This document shows positions 45,978 through 55,539 of a stretch of DNA of 64,000 nt, in pieces. A program made the translations under genes and the position numbers. Under the pieces are notes generated by a model. The model made no database searches and was not told the origin of the DNA. It was given only the letters and a program-made list of their open reading frames with translations. Origin of the DNA: Rhodanobacter sp. (lineage in GTDB: Bacteria > Pseudomonadota > Gammaproteobacteria > Xanthomonadales > Rhodanobacteraceae). Each line of letters opens with the position of its first letter. Positions within the stretch are counted from its first letter, which is position 1. Location of the stretch: positions 3,221,562 through 3,285,561 of the forward strand of contig AP031382.1 of the NCBI GenBank assembly GCA_040371205.1, in the 5' to 3' direction.

Positions 45978-48659
45978 TCAGTCGAGCTGGAACGGCGCCA
46001 GCTCGGGCGTGTGCAGGAAGTAACCCTGCAGGGCGTTGACGCCGAGCCCGCTCAGCGCCTGCACGGTCGCTTCGTCGGCCACCCATTCGGCCACCACCGT
46101 GAGGCCAAGCTGGTGGGCGATGTCGGTGACGGCGCGCACCATCAGGAGGCTCACCGGATCGGTGAGCATGTCGCGCACGAAGCTGCCGTCGATCTTGATC
46201 GAATCCACCGGCAGGTTCTTCAAGTAGGTGAACGAGGACATGCCGGCGCCGAAATCGTCCAGCGCGACGGTGCAGCCGACGGCGCGCAGGTGCTCCACGA
46301 AGCGCACCACCGCGGCGAGGTTGCGCACCGCCACGGTCTCGGTGATCTCGAAGCACACCCGCGCCGGATCCACCTGGTAGAAGCGCAGCCAGTCGACGAT
46401 CTGCTCGGCCAGCTCGGGATCTTCGATGCTGGCGCCGGAGAGGTTGATCGAGGCCGTGCGCAACCGTGCGCCGACCGGATGCAAGCGGTCGAAATGCGCC
46501 AGCGCGGTCTGCACCACCCAGCGGTCGATGCTGGGCATCAGGCTGTAGCGTTCGGCCGCGGACAGGAACACGCCGGGCGGCAGCAAGGTGCCGGTTTCGT
46601 CGCGGTAGCGCAGCAGCAGTTCCACGCCGGGCGCGGCGTCCGCCGGTGCGCCCACCGCGTGGATCTCCTGATAGGCGAGCAGCAGCTGGCCTTCGTCCAC
46701 CGCCCACTGCAGGCGCTGTGCCCATTCCATTTCGCCGTGGCGGCGTTGCGTCTCGCCGTCGCGCTCGGAATGGAAGTGGACGCGGTTGCGGCCGCGTTCC
46801 TTCGCCAGGTAGCAGGCGGCGTCGGCCTGCGCCATCAGGTCCTTGACCTGCATCCCGGGATGGTCGACCAGCACGCCGCCGACGCTGGCGCTGACCAGGT
46901 AACTGCGCTGCTCCCAGGTGAACACGTAACCGTCGATGCTGCGGCGCAGGCGCTCGGCCAACTGCTCGGCGGCGGCCTGGTTGGCGACATCGAAGGCGAG
47001 CACGCCGAATTCGTCGCCGCCCAGCCGCGCCAGCACGTCGATGTCGCGCAACTGGCGACGCATCACCACGGCCAGTTGCACCAGCAACTGGTCGCCGGCG
47101 AGATGGCCGGAGGTGTCGTTGACGAGCTTGAACTGGTCCAGGTCGATGTACAGCAGCGCGGCCGGCGCATCCGGCCCGACCTGGGCCAGCGCGTCGTGCA
47201 GGCGTTGCTCGAATTCGTGGCGGTTGTAAAGCTCGGTCAGCGTATCGTGGCTGGCCTGGTGACTCAGGCGTTCGGTGAGCCGGCGCTGTTCGCTGATGTC
47301 GCCGGCCACCATCAGCAGTTTGTCGCTGCCGTTTATCACGACATGCGAGATCGCCACGCTGGCCCAGAACGGCCCGCCCGTCTCGGCGCGCAGGCTGGCC
47401 TCGGCTTGCCCGGCGGTACCCGCCTCGGCGAACTGCGCCGCCGCTTGCGTATCCTCGAACAACTCGGCGAGCAGGCGTTCCGTCACCGTGGCGCCGAAGC
47501 GCGTGCGCGCCGCCTGGTTGGCGTAGATGATGCGGCCGTCCTCGGCACGCGCCAGCAGCACCAAGGCAGGCAAGCGTTCGTTGAGCGCGCGGAAGCGCTC
47601 TTCGCTCTCGCGGTAGCGGCGGCTCATGCTCCAGCCCAGCTCCAGCGCACGATGGCGGGCGCTCACGATCGAGTACACCAGCAGCGCCAGCAGCACGCTG
47701 GCGAGCGCTCCCGTCAGCCGCGTGGTCCAACGCCACATGCCGGAACCGAAATGCAGCGGATACATCGCCACGTCCCAGCGCCGTCCGCCGAACATCAGCG
47801 TGCGGTCGTAATGATGGCCGGCAAGGCCGGGCGCAACCCGTCCGGGCATGGAGTCGTACAACAGCTGCGGCGCCGCCGCGGTGACGTCGTATACGCGCAG
47901 GCGCAGCCTGCCATCGAGCCCGGCCGGCAGGATGTGCTCGATCAGGCGGTCGAGGCTGAACGAGGCCAAGACCGTGCCGAGTTCGCGCACGTGCCGCTCC
48001 GCCACGGTTTGCGGGATGGAGCCGTTGCCGAAGATCGGCAGGGACAGCCGCATGACTTCGCCGTCGCCATGGTCACGGCCGGGCTGCGCCATGCGTGGCG
48101 GCGGCGACATCACCATGTCGTCGGTGTCGCGCGCCTGCAGCAGGCTGGCGAGGTTCGCCTTCTCGCCAGCCTCGTCCAGCCCGATCAGCTTGCCGTTCTC
48201 GGGCAAGGGTTGGGCCATGCGGACGATGTAATGCGTGCCGTCGGCCTGTTGCACTTTCTGCGCGTAGGCCAGGGTCAGCAACGACGGAAATTGACGGCGC
48301 GGACGCATGTTGCGGTAGAAGTCGGCGAACTCGTCGGAATCCACCGAGTCCGAAGCGAGATACAACGACTGCGTGGCGCGCATCAGGCCTTCCAGCGTCT
48401 GCAGCTGGCCTTGCAGCCCGGCATAGACTTTGTTGGCCAGTTCGCCGCGCTCCTGCCACTGCTCCGCCCGCGCGCGCTGCCATTGTTGGTTTTGCACCAG
48501 CAACGACAGGCCCAGGCCCAACGCGAGCGCCAAGGCGCTCCACAGGCACGCCAGCACACGCCAATGCGGCGACGGCCGCCACCTCGACGCGAGATCGACG
48601 GCATCCTCGACGTGCAACGTCTCCGTATTCCGGTGGTTTTCCTGCGTGGGCGTGGACAA
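45978..48659 (-). CDS. Membrane CHASE-PAS-GGDEF-EAL cyclic-di-GMP enzyme
   Basis: A 893-residue protein: span (about 36-57), CHASE-type periplasmic sensor (about 75-300), second span (about 312-333), PAS (about 350-460), diguanylate cyclase (about 465-630) and EAL phosphodiesterase (about 645-893). The cyclase has intact LGGDEF (546-551) and an inhibitory RxxD site (Arg538, Asp541). The EAL domain reads ELLLR at the signature and retains the Asn of INLSG, the Glu of FEITET, LDDFGAG and SIKIDG, so both activities look possible. The start is TTG at 48659, supported by AGGAG at ideal spacing; no suitable ATG exists. Confidence 0.9.
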   Translation of the reverse strand: MSTPTQENHRNTETLHVEDAVDLASRWRPSPHWRVLACLWSALALALGLGLSLLVQNQQWQRARAEQWQERGELANKVYAGLQGQLQTLEGLMRATQSLYLASDSVDSDEFADFYRNMRPRRQFPSLLTLAYAQKVQQADGTHYIVRMAQPLPENGKLIGLDEAGEKANLASLLQARDTDDMVMSPPPRMAQPGRDHGDGEVMRLSLPIFGNGSIPQTVAERHVRELGTVLASFSLDRLIEHILPAGLDGRLRLRVYDVTAAAPQLLYDSMPGRVAPGLAGHHYDRTLMFGGRRWDVAMYPLHFGSGMWRWTTRLTGALASVLLALLVYSIVSARHRALELGWSMSRRYRESEERFRALNERLPALVLLARAEDGRIIYANQAARTRFGATVTERLLAELFEDTQAAAQFAEAGTAGQAEASLRAETGGPFWASVAISHVVINGSDKLLMVAGDISEQRRLTERLSHQASHDTLTELYNRHEFEQRLHDALAQVGPDAPAALLYIDLDQFKLVNDTSGHLAGDQLLVQLAVVMRRQLRDIDVLARLGGDEFGVLAFDVANQAAAEQLAERLRRSIDGYVFTWEQRSYLVSASVGGVLVDHPGMQVKDLMAQADAACYLAKERGRNRVHFHSERDGETQRRHGEMEWAQRLQWAVDEGQLLLAYQEIHAVGAPADAAPGVELLLRYRDETGTLLPPGVFLSAAERYSLMPSIDRWVVQTALAHFDRLHPVGARLRTASINLSGASIEDPELAEQIVDWLRFYQVDPARVCFEITETVAVRNLAAVVRFVEHLRAVGCTVALDDFGAGMSSFTYLKNLPVDSIKIDGSFVRDMLTDPVSLLMVRAVTDIAHQLGLTVVAEWVADEATVQALSGLGVNALQGYFLHTPELAPFQLD

Positions 48660-48703
48660 AATCTCGACTCCTGCCGCTGCCTGCTCCGCCGCGCTCGCGG
48701 ATG

Positions 48704-51223
48704 CTAGCGCCGTTCGCGCGGTTTGGCCCGGTGCGTGGGAGTGGCCGTCCACGGGTCGTCGGGCCACGGGTGCTTCGGGTAGCGTCCTTTCAGTTCCTTC
48801 CTTACTTCGGGATAGGTACGCTCCCAGAAGCTGCGCAAATCCTGCGTGACCTGTATCGGCCGACCCGCGGGCGACTGTAGGTGCAAGGTCACCGGCACGC
48901 GGCCGCCGCCCACGCGCGGCGTGTCGGCCAGGCCGAACAGTTCCTGCAGCTTCACCGCCAGCACCGGCGGCGCATCCGGCGCGTATTCCAGCCGGCGCGT
49001 CTGGCCGCTGGGCACCGGCAGGGCATCCGGCGCGTGAGCGTCCAGTGCCTGCCGCTGCGCGTGATCGAGCTGCGACGACAACGCCTGCGCAAGTTCCTCG
49101 GCATCCAGCGCGTCGAGCCTGCGCTTGCCGTCGAGATAGGGCGCCAGCCAATCGTCCAGCGTGGCGAGCAGATGCGCGTCGGACAGATCGGGCAGGCCCA
49201 GCTCGGGCATCCATCCACGCAAGGCCTGCACGCGCAGGCGCAGCCGGCGCGCGTGTTCGCCCCACGGCAAGGCGTCCAGCCCCTTGCTGCGGATCGCGGC
49301 CAGCAAGGCGGGCAAGGCGTCTTCCGGCCGCACCGGCACGCTGCGGCGCTCCAGCACGATGGCCGCGTAGCGGCGTTCCTCGAAGGCTTCCACCGCGTCG
49401 CGCGAGGCGTTCCAGCGCAGCGCGCGTTCGCGCACGAAGCGTTGCGGAAGATCGCGCTCCAGCACGCGCGGATCGAACGGCGCGGCGGCCAGAATCAGGC
49501 TGTCGCGCGCCTCGAAGCGCAGGTCCAGCGCCACCAGCCACGGCTCGCCGAGCAACGCGGTCTGATCGTGCAGGCGCGCGCCGCGGCCGTTGGCGAGCGT
49601 GTAGCGCAGCGGGTTCGCCTCGTCGCGGCGGGCGATGCGGTCAGGAAAGGCGTGCAGCAACAGGTCGCCCACCGCGTGGCTGTCTGGCGTGCCGCTGGCG
49701 GCGCTGCGCACGTCCAGACGTCGGCGCCAGCCCTTGGACGCCTGTTCGATGGCGGCCAGCGCGCCGGCGTCCGCGCCGTGGCCGCGGCGGTCGCGCCACG
49801 CGTGCAGCGCGGCCACGCGCACGCGGAAGTCGTCGCTGCGCGCCGACTCGCCGCGCAACGGCGAACGCGCTTCCATCAGCGCCAGCAGATCGGCGACCAG
49901 CGGACGCAGGCCATCCGGCGCACGCCATGCCGCCGCGCCGAGCCGCGGCGTCGCGCCCAGTTCCAGCAGGCGTTTGCCGAGGGCGGTGATGCGACCGTCG
50001 GCATCCAGCGCGCCGAGATCCGCGAGCAGTTCGCGCGCCTGCGCCAGCGCGCCGGCCGGCGGCGCATCCAGCCACGGCAGGTCGGCGCTGCCGCCCGCCG
50101 TGATGCCCCAGGCGGCCAGTTCCAGCGCAAGGCCGGAGAGTTCGGCCTGTGCGATCTCGGCGCTGCGCGAGGGTTCGAGCCGTTTGCTCTGCGGCCACAG
50201 GCGGTACGCCGTGCCTGCCACCACGCGGCCGGCGCGGCCGGCACGCTGGTCGGCCGAGGCCTGCGAAATCGCCACCGTCTCCAGCCGGGTGAAGCCGGAA
50301 TTGGGATCGAAACGCGGCTCGCGCGCCAGGCCTGCGTCGATCACCGCACGGATGCCGGGCAAGGTGACGCTGGATTCGGCCACGTTGGTGGCCAGCACGA
50401 TGCGCCGTGTACCCGGCTCCGCGGGCGCCAGCGCCCATTGCTGCTCGGCCAGCGACAACTCGCCGTGCAAGGGCACGACTTCGACCTGTTCCTGCTGGCC
50501 GGCAAGGGTTTCCTGCAGCACGCCCTGCGCGCGCGCGATCTCGCGCCGCCCCGGCAGGAAGGCCAGCACGTCGCCATCGTTGTCGGCCAGCGCCTGCCTC
50601 GCCACGCGCGCGAGCTGGTGTTCGAGGCTCTCCTGCGCGCGCGCCGGCGGATGCTCGATGCGCACCGGAAAACTGCGGCCGGGACTCGAGAGCCGCGGCG
50701 CGTCGAGCCAGCGCGCGATGCGTTCGCCGTCCAGCGTGGCGGACATCACCACGAGGCGCAGGTCGGGCCGCAGCGTGGCCTGCACGTCCAGCGCCAGCGC
50801 CGCGCCGAGGTCGCCGGCGAGATGGCGTTCGTGGAACTCGTCGAACAGGATCGCGCCGATGCCGGCGAGTTCGGGATCGTCCTGGATCAGCCGCGTGAGG
50901 ATGCCCTCGGTGACCACCTCGATGCGTGTGGCCGCACTGGTCCTCGACTCGAAGCGGATGCGGTAGCCGACGGTCTGCCCCACCTCCTCGCCGAGCTGCC
51001 GCGCCATGAACTGCGCGGCGGCGCGCGCGGCGATGCGGCGCGGCTCCAGCATCACGATCTTGCCGCCGACCAGCCATGGCGCATCGAGCAAGGCCAACGG
51101 CACCTGGGTGGTCTTGCCCGCGCCGGGCGGCGCCTCCAGCACCAGCCGCGGCGCCGCGGCGAGCGACGCGCGGATGTCGGGGAGCAGCGGGGTGATCGGG
51201 AAGCTGGGCGGCGCGGGACTCAT
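48704..51223 (-). CDS. hrpB: ATP-dependent DEAH-box RNA helicase HrpB
   Basis: A 839-residue helicase of the HrpB type. Walker A is APPGAGKTTQVPLAL, motif II is DEFHERHL, and the SAT motif and the motif VI region SQASADQRAGRAGR are all present. The C-terminal HrpB-specific domain ends near DLRSFWERTYPEVRKELKGRYPKHPWPDDP, a signature of the family. The cellular role is poorly defined; it is named for similarity to DEAH helicases, not for Hrp type III secretion. Confidence 0.95.
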   Translation of the reverse strand: MSPAPPSFPITPLLPDIRASLAAAPRLVLEAPPGAGKTTQVPLALLDAPWLVGGKIVMLEPRRIAARAAAQFMARQLGEEVGQTVGYRIRFESRTSAATRIEVVTEGILTRLIQDDPELAGIGAILFDEFHERHLAGDLGAALALDVQATLRPDLRLVVMSATLDGERIARWLDAPRLSSPGRSFPVRIEHPPARAQESLEHQLARVARQALADNDGDVLAFLPGRREIARAQGVLQETLAGQQEQVEVVPLHGELSLAEQQWALAPAEPGTRRIVLATNVAESSVTLPGIRAVIDAGLAREPRFDPNSGFTRLETVAISQASADQRAGRAGRVVAGTAYRLWPQSKRLEPSRSAEIAQAELSGLALELAAWGITAGGSADLPWLDAPPAGALAQARELLADLGALDADGRITALGKRLLELGATPRLGAAAWRAPDGLRPLVADLLALMEARSPLRGESARSDDFRVRVAALHAWRDRRGHGADAGALAAIEQASKGWRRRLDVRSAASGTPDSHAVGDLLLHAFPDRIARRDEANPLRYTLANGRGARLHDQTALLGEPWLVALDLRFEARDSLILAAAPFDPRVLERDLPQRFVRERALRWNASRDAVEAFEERRYAAIVLERRSVPVRPEDALPALLAAIRSKGLDALPWGEHARRLRLRVQALRGWMPELGLPDLSDAHLLATLDDWLAPYLDGKRRLDALDAEELAQALSSQLDHAQRQALDAHAPDALPVPSGQTRRLEYAPDAPPVLAVKLQELFGLADTPRVGGGRVPVTLHLQSPAGRPIQVTQDLRSFWERTYPEVRKELKGRYPKHPWPDDPWTATPTHRAKPRERR

Positions 51224-51377
51224 GCGCGGCGATGATAGCGGGTGGTGTCAGCCAATCCCCGGCCATCGGCAACAAATGAAGAGCGAGATCGACGCCAGCA
51301 GGCGACTGAAATCTCAGAACGGATAGATCGTGTCGGCAGTATTGATCAGAAGCCCCTTACGGCATTGTCAGGCGGCA

Positions 51378-51755
51378 TCATTGCCCGCTCCTGGACTTGG
51401 CTACATCGGTGGCACGAGCAATTGAAATTGCAATCCACAGATCCGTGGGCGACATCTTGTTCAGCTCATCGAATACGGACTTGAATTTCCCGCCCCCATC
51501 CAACCCTTCGCCCACCACGACAAGCCCCGTTTTTTCGGCATTCGGGGTGATCAAAAAATAGCCCGTCCCGCCATTGGATGCATCGGCCGGTACCGCCACC
51601 ATGGATTTCGAGTCATCGCAGGCATACAGATTCCAGAGCGCCTGACCGAACATTCGCTGGACTGGCCCTGTTTCGCACTTCAGATCTTTCTTTGCCGCAA
51701 GCGCTGGCTGCAAGAAAAGTAATGATGCAACGAGCGTGATGACTTTTGCATACAT
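51378..51755 (-). CDS. Small secreted hypothetical protein
   Basis: A 125-residue protein with a clear signal peptide (MYAKVITLVASLLFLQPALA) and a mature part beginning AKKDLKCETGPVQRMFG, with two cysteines likely forming a disulfide. No family is recognised. The ATG at 51755 is preceded by CGAGGC; an upstream in-frame ATG would break the signal peptide layout. It lies between hrpB and the end of the type II secretion operon and is somewhat lower in GC than its neighbours. Confidence 0.6.
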   Translation of the reverse strand: MYAKVITLVASLLFLQPALAAKKDLKCETGPVQRMFGQALWNLYACDDSKSMVAVPADASNGGTGYFLITPNAEKTGLVVVGEGLDGGGKFKSVFDELNKMSPTDLWIAISIARATDVAKSRSGQ

Positions 51756-51803
51756 CGCGATAGCCTCGGATAACCTCGCCCTCCTGTCCTGCGCCACAGC
51801 CGC

Positions 51804-54233
51804 TCAATGCTGCAGCGGCGCCGTCTGCGTCGATCCCGCCTGCACCTCCGAAGTCGTCGACGCCTTCGCGGCACGCTCCGCCCGCAGCGGCTTCAGCGAC
51901 TCGAACTCGCGCTGGTAGTCGTCGGTGATCTGGCGGGCTTCCTCGCTGTTGCGGATCACGCGCGGGGTGATCAGCACGATCAGCTCGGTGCGGTTGCGGG
52001 TGCGGTTGGTGGTGCCGAACAGGCGGCCGAGGATGGGCACGCGGTTCAGTCCGGGTACGCCGTTGTCGTCGTTGCTTTCGTTCTGCTGGATCAGGCCGCC
52101 GAGCAGCACGGTCTGACCGCTCTGCACCGCCACCTCGGTCTGCATGCTGCGGTCGGCAATGGTGTAGTTGCCGTTCTTGTCCTGCGTGGTGGGGGTGCTC
52201 ACTTCCTGGCTCACGTCGAGATAGACCAGGCCGCCGGGGTTCACGCGCGGCACCACCTTGAGGATCACGCCGGTGGTGAGGTACTGCACTTCGCCGGTGG
52301 TGGCCGCGCCACCGGAGGTACCCAGGCCGGAGACGATGTAGTTCTGGTTGATCGGCACGTTGTTGCCCACCTGGATGGAGGCCGGCTGGTTGTTCATCAC
52401 CACCAGCGAGGGCGCGGACAGCGTCTTGGTGTTGCCGCTGTCCTCCATCGCGCGCACCGCCACCTGCATCTTGCTGTTGAGGAAGGAGTAGAACAGCGGT
52501 TCGCCGCCGTAGGCGTTGCCGCCGCCGCCCAACGCCACCTGGCGGTGCCGGTAGGGCTGGCCGGGGACGATGGTGACGTTGCCGTTGCTGTCGGTGGTGC
52601 TGGTGCTGCCGGTGAGTCCCTGCAGGTACCACTGCACGCCGAACTGGAACTGGCCGGTGAGGTTGACCTCGAGGATGCGCGTCTCGATCTGCACCTGCAG
52701 CGGGATCACGTCCAGCCGCTTGATCGCCGCCTCGATCTCGCCCCATTGCGAGGGCCGCGCGCGCACCAGCAACTGGTTGTTCGCATCCACCGAGCCGATG
52801 CGGATGCTGCCGTCCTGCGAGGAGTACTGGCGATCGTCCGCGCCGGTGTTGCCGAAGCCGTTGCCGGCCGACATCGCGCCGCCGCCCGACGCGCCGCCGC
52901 CGAAGCTGCCGCCCATCGCGCCGGTGCTGCCACCGCTGTTGCTGCCGAAGCCGCCCATGCCCGTGCTGCCGCCGGACACGCCGCCCAACCCGCCGCCGGC
53001 GGTGTTGCTGCTGCCGAAGCTGCCCGCCGTGCTGCCCATGCCGGTGGCGGAACCGCGCGCGTTGTTGGCGCTGCCCAGCGTGCCGGAACTGAGGCCGGGG
53101 CCGACCGCGCCGCCGGAGCCCGAATCGCCGCCGCTGCCGCTGGCGTAGATCTGCGCGAGGTATTTGGCGAGGTCGGAGGCCTTGATGTTGCGCACGTCGT
53201 ACACGTACAGCTGCGGCTGGTTGCCGCCGCCCTGGTCGATGCGCGCGATCCAGTTGCCCACCTCGTCCACGTAGTTCGGCTGCGTGCTGATCACCACCAG
53301 CGCATTGGTGCGCTTGATCGGGATGAAGCGCAGCATGCCGGCCAGCGGCGTGTCGCCCTTGGCGCCGAACATCTCGTCCAGCTTGGGCATCAGCTGCTCG
53401 ACGTCCGCGTGCTGCAGCGAGAACACGCCCACCGACATGCCGCGCAACCAGTCCACGTCGAAGGTGCGCACGGTGCGCTGGTAGTTGGCCAGCTCGTCCG
53501 GCGTGCCGGACATCACGATCACGTTGCGCGCGGAATCCACCAGCAGCACCGCGTCGGGCCGCGCGAACGGCTTGATCAGCTTCTGCATCTCGGCGGCGGC
53601 GATGTAGTGCAGCTGGAACAACCGCGCCTGCAGGCCGCCGGCTGGCGCCGCCGCACCGAGGCTGGGCACCAGGTTGCCGCCCACCGCGTCCTTCGACGGC
53701 AGCACCACGTAGCTGCCGTTGCGCTCGACCAGCGCGTTGTTGGTCCAGGACAGCAGCGTCTCCAGGATCGGCAGCGCCTGGCTGGCGTCCACCGGCTCGG
53801 CGGTGGAGAAGGAGATGTTGCCCTGCACGCCGGGCACGATGGTGTAGTTCTTCTTCAGCAGGTCGCCGAGGATGGCCTTCACCACCGCCTGAACCGGCTG
53901 GTTCTCGAAGTTGAAGGTCACCCCGTTGGCGCCGGCCACTGCCGGGCGCGGCGTGGCCAGTCCGGTGGCGTGCACGAAATCGCCGGTGCCGCGGCTGATC
54001 TGCGGCAGGGCGGCGGCGTTGGTGGTGGTGGTCTGGTCGTTGTTGAGCGGCAGCGGCGCAGGCACCGGTGCGTGCGTGCCGGCCATCGCCTCGCGTTGCA
54101 GGGAGGCGTCGTCCGGTTGCGGCGGCAGGCCGGCGCAACCGGCGAGGACGACCAGCACGGCCAATGCGGCGGTGCGCGGCAGGCAGGATCGCAGGCGCCT
54201 CCGCCAGGATGCAGAGATGGGCTGACGGTGCAT
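51804..54233 (-). CDS. gspD: Type II secretion system secretin GspD (XpsD-like lipoprotein)
   Basis: The product has 809 residues and forms the outer-membrane channel through which folded exoproteins leave. A lipoprotein signal with lipobox VLAGC (Cys33) is followed by N-domains (about 100-360), then a Gly/Ser/Ala-rich stretch of about 100 residues (365-467). The last N-domain and the secretin barrel follow (to about 770, with VPILGRLFG and ELIVLITPRVI). The lipoprotein form matches Xanthomonas XpsD. Last gene of the gspE-F-G-H-I-J-K-L-M-N-D operon; its ATG shares one base with the preceding stop. Confidence 0.96.
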   Translation of the reverse strand: MHRQPISASWRRRLRSCLPRTAALAVLVVLAGCAGLPPQPDDASLQREAMAGTHAPVPAPLPLNNDQTTTTNAAALPQISRGTGDFVHATGLATPRPAVAGANGVTFNFENQPVQAVVKAILGDLLKKNYTIVPGVQGNISFSTAEPVDASQALPILETLLSWTNNALVERNGSYVVLPSKDAVGGNLVPSLGAAAPAGGLQARLFQLHYIAAAEMQKLIKPFARPDAVLLVDSARNVIVMSGTPDELANYQRTVRTFDVDWLRGMSVGVFSLQHADVEQLMPKLDEMFGAKGDTPLAGMLRFIPIKRTNALVVISTQPNYVDEVGNWIARIDQGGGNQPQLYVYDVRNIKASDLAKYLAQIYASGSGGDSGSGGAVGPGLSSGTLGSANNARGSATGMGSTAGSFGSSNTAGGGLGGVSGGSTGMGGFGSNSGGSTGAMGGSFGGGASGGGAMSAGNGFGNTGADDRQYSSQDGSIRIGSVDANNQLLVRARPSQWGEIEAAIKRLDVIPLQVQIETRILEVNLTGQFQFGVQWYLQGLTGSTSTTDSNGNVTIVPGQPYRHRQVALGGGGNAYGGEPLFYSFLNSKMQVAVRAMEDSGNTKTLSAPSLVVMNNQPASIQVGNNVPINQNYIVSGLGTSGGAATTGEVQYLTTGVILKVVPRVNPGGLVYLDVSQEVSTPTTQDKNGNYTIADRSMQTEVAVQSGQTVLLGGLIQQNESNDDNGVPGLNRVPILGRLFGTTNRTRNRTELIVLITPRVIRNSEEARQITDDYQREFESLKPLRAERAAKASTTSEVQAGSTQTAPLQH

Positions 54234-54892
54234 CAGTGGACTCCTTCGGAATTTTCGGCCTTGCTGGCGGCACGGCGCTGCATGACGGCGGCCTTGAGCT
54301 TGCGCAGGCGGTCGTCCTGCGCCGGGTTGTAGGGCGGCGGGATGTAGCGCGGCGGCCGCATGTTTGCGCCGGGCTGCGGCGGCACGGGCGCGTCGGGCGA
54401 TTTCACCATGTCGACGCCGGCACCGGCCGGCAGCTTGAGTTCGGTGCGGCCTTGCGCGGAATCGAGGATCACCGAGCGCGGCTTCACCTCGATCAGGCGC
54501 AGGCTGCCGTCGGGCAGCGACTGGCCTTCGCGCAGGCGCAGTTCCCGGTCGCCGTTCTTGTCGTGCAGCAGCGCCATGTGCAATTGCGGCGTGAGGATGA
54601 TGCCGGTGAGCGAGAGGTCGCCGATGCTGCTGCCGCCGTTGGCGGCGTGCGCCTCGGGCTTGCGGTCGGGACTGAACAGCGATTGCTGCCACACCGGCGC
54701 GAATTCGGCCAGCGGCTTCGGCGTGGGCAGGCTGGCCGGATGGCCGGATACCGGCGACGGGGGCGCGGCGCGCGGCGCATCCCAGTGCACGCCGCGGCCG
54801 TAGCCGAGCAGCAGGGCCAGCCACAGCGCGCCCAGCAGCAGCGCGAGCAATCCCAGCAGCGGCGTCAGCCGGCGTTGGCTGGCGGCGTTCAT
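54233..54892 (-). CDS. gspN: Type II secretion protein GspN/XpsN (GspC-like)
   Basis: A 219-residue bitopic protein: one span (about 11-28), a Pro/Ala-rich linker, then a GspC-like homology region (PVWQQSLFSPDRKPE...LSLTGIILTPQLHMALLHDK...LREGQSLPDGSLRLIEVKPRSVIL). A proline-rich tail follows. In Xanthomonas the equivalent XpsN links the inner-membrane assembly to secretin XpsD, taking the place of GspC. It overlaps gspM by four bases and gspD by one. Confidence 0.85.
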   Translation of the reverse strand: MNAASQRRLTPLLGLLALLLGALWLALLLGYGRGVHWDAPRAAPPSPVSGHPASLPTPKPLAEFAPVWQQSLFSPDRKPEAHAANGGSSIGDLSLTGIILTPQLHMALLHDKNGDRELRLREGQSLPDGSLRLIEVKPRSVILDSAQGRTELKLPAGAGVDMVKSPDAPVPPQPGANMRPPRYIPPPYNPAQDDRLRKLKAAVMQRRAASKAENSEGVH

Positions 54893-55539
54893 TGCGCGTC
54901 TCCCGCATCGTTCGCGGCCGCATCGGACGGCGCCGCCGCGCCGCCGCTGCCCGGCCGCACATAGCCGGACAGGGTGAACTGCACTTCCAGCGACGGCGCG
55001 TTGCCCTGCCGCGCCGCCACCGGGTTGCGGTAGATGTTGAGGTTGTCCACGAACAGGTAGGGCGTACCCTGCTCCAGCGACTGCAACACCGCCACCAGCG
55101 GCTGGATGTCGCAACTGAGGTTGATGCTGGCCGCGGCCTTGCGGTACGGCTCGCCCGCGGCGGCCGGCGGATTGTTCACCGGCATCTTCTGCGTCACGGT
55201 GCAGGTGCCGCCCTCGGTATGTGCGGCCACCGCGTCCACCACGCGCTGCATCAGGCCGGCGGTGGCGGTGTTCGGGTCGTCCTCGGGCAGGTACGCGCTG
55301 CTGGCCGCCTGGCCGGCGCCCAGCGCGGCAAGGCGTTTTTCCAGCAGCGGCTTTTCGGCGATGGCGGCGGCGTAGCGGCTCTGCGTGTCGGTCAGGTCCG
55401 CCATCTGCGCGTCGATGTCGCGCAGCGGCGCCACGAACCACCAGTGCAGCAGCAGGAAATACGCCAGCACCAGGGCAAGCAGCAGCAGGCTGATGGCGGC
55501 GATGCGGCTGTCGCGCGGACCGAGCTTCAACGCCTTCAT
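54889..55539 (-). CDS. gspM: Type II secretion protein GspM
   Basis: A 216-residue inner-membrane protein with one span (about 16-38), a coiled-coil-like segment (about 40-72) and a periplasmic ferredoxin-like domain containing YLFVDNLNIYRNP. It pairs with GspL to form the inner-membrane platform. Four-base ATGA overlaps occur on both sides (gspL before, gspN after). Confidence 0.88.
   Translation of the reverse strand: MKALKLGPRDSRIAAISLLLLALVLAYFLLLHWWFVAPLRDIDAQMADLTDTQSRYAAAIAEKPLLEKRLAALGAGQAASSAYLPEDDPNTATAGLMQRVVDAVAAHTEGGTCTVTQKMPVNNPPAAAGEPYRKAAASINLSCDIQPLVAVLQSLEQGTPYLFVDNLNIYRNPVAARQGNAPSLEVQFTLSGYVRPGSGGAAAPSDAAANDAGDAQ

Noticed and set aside
51807-54332. Plus-strand open frame of about 840 codons opposite gspD
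   Set aside because: Antisense shadow of the secretin; its composition mirrors the gspD codons and no family is recognisable.
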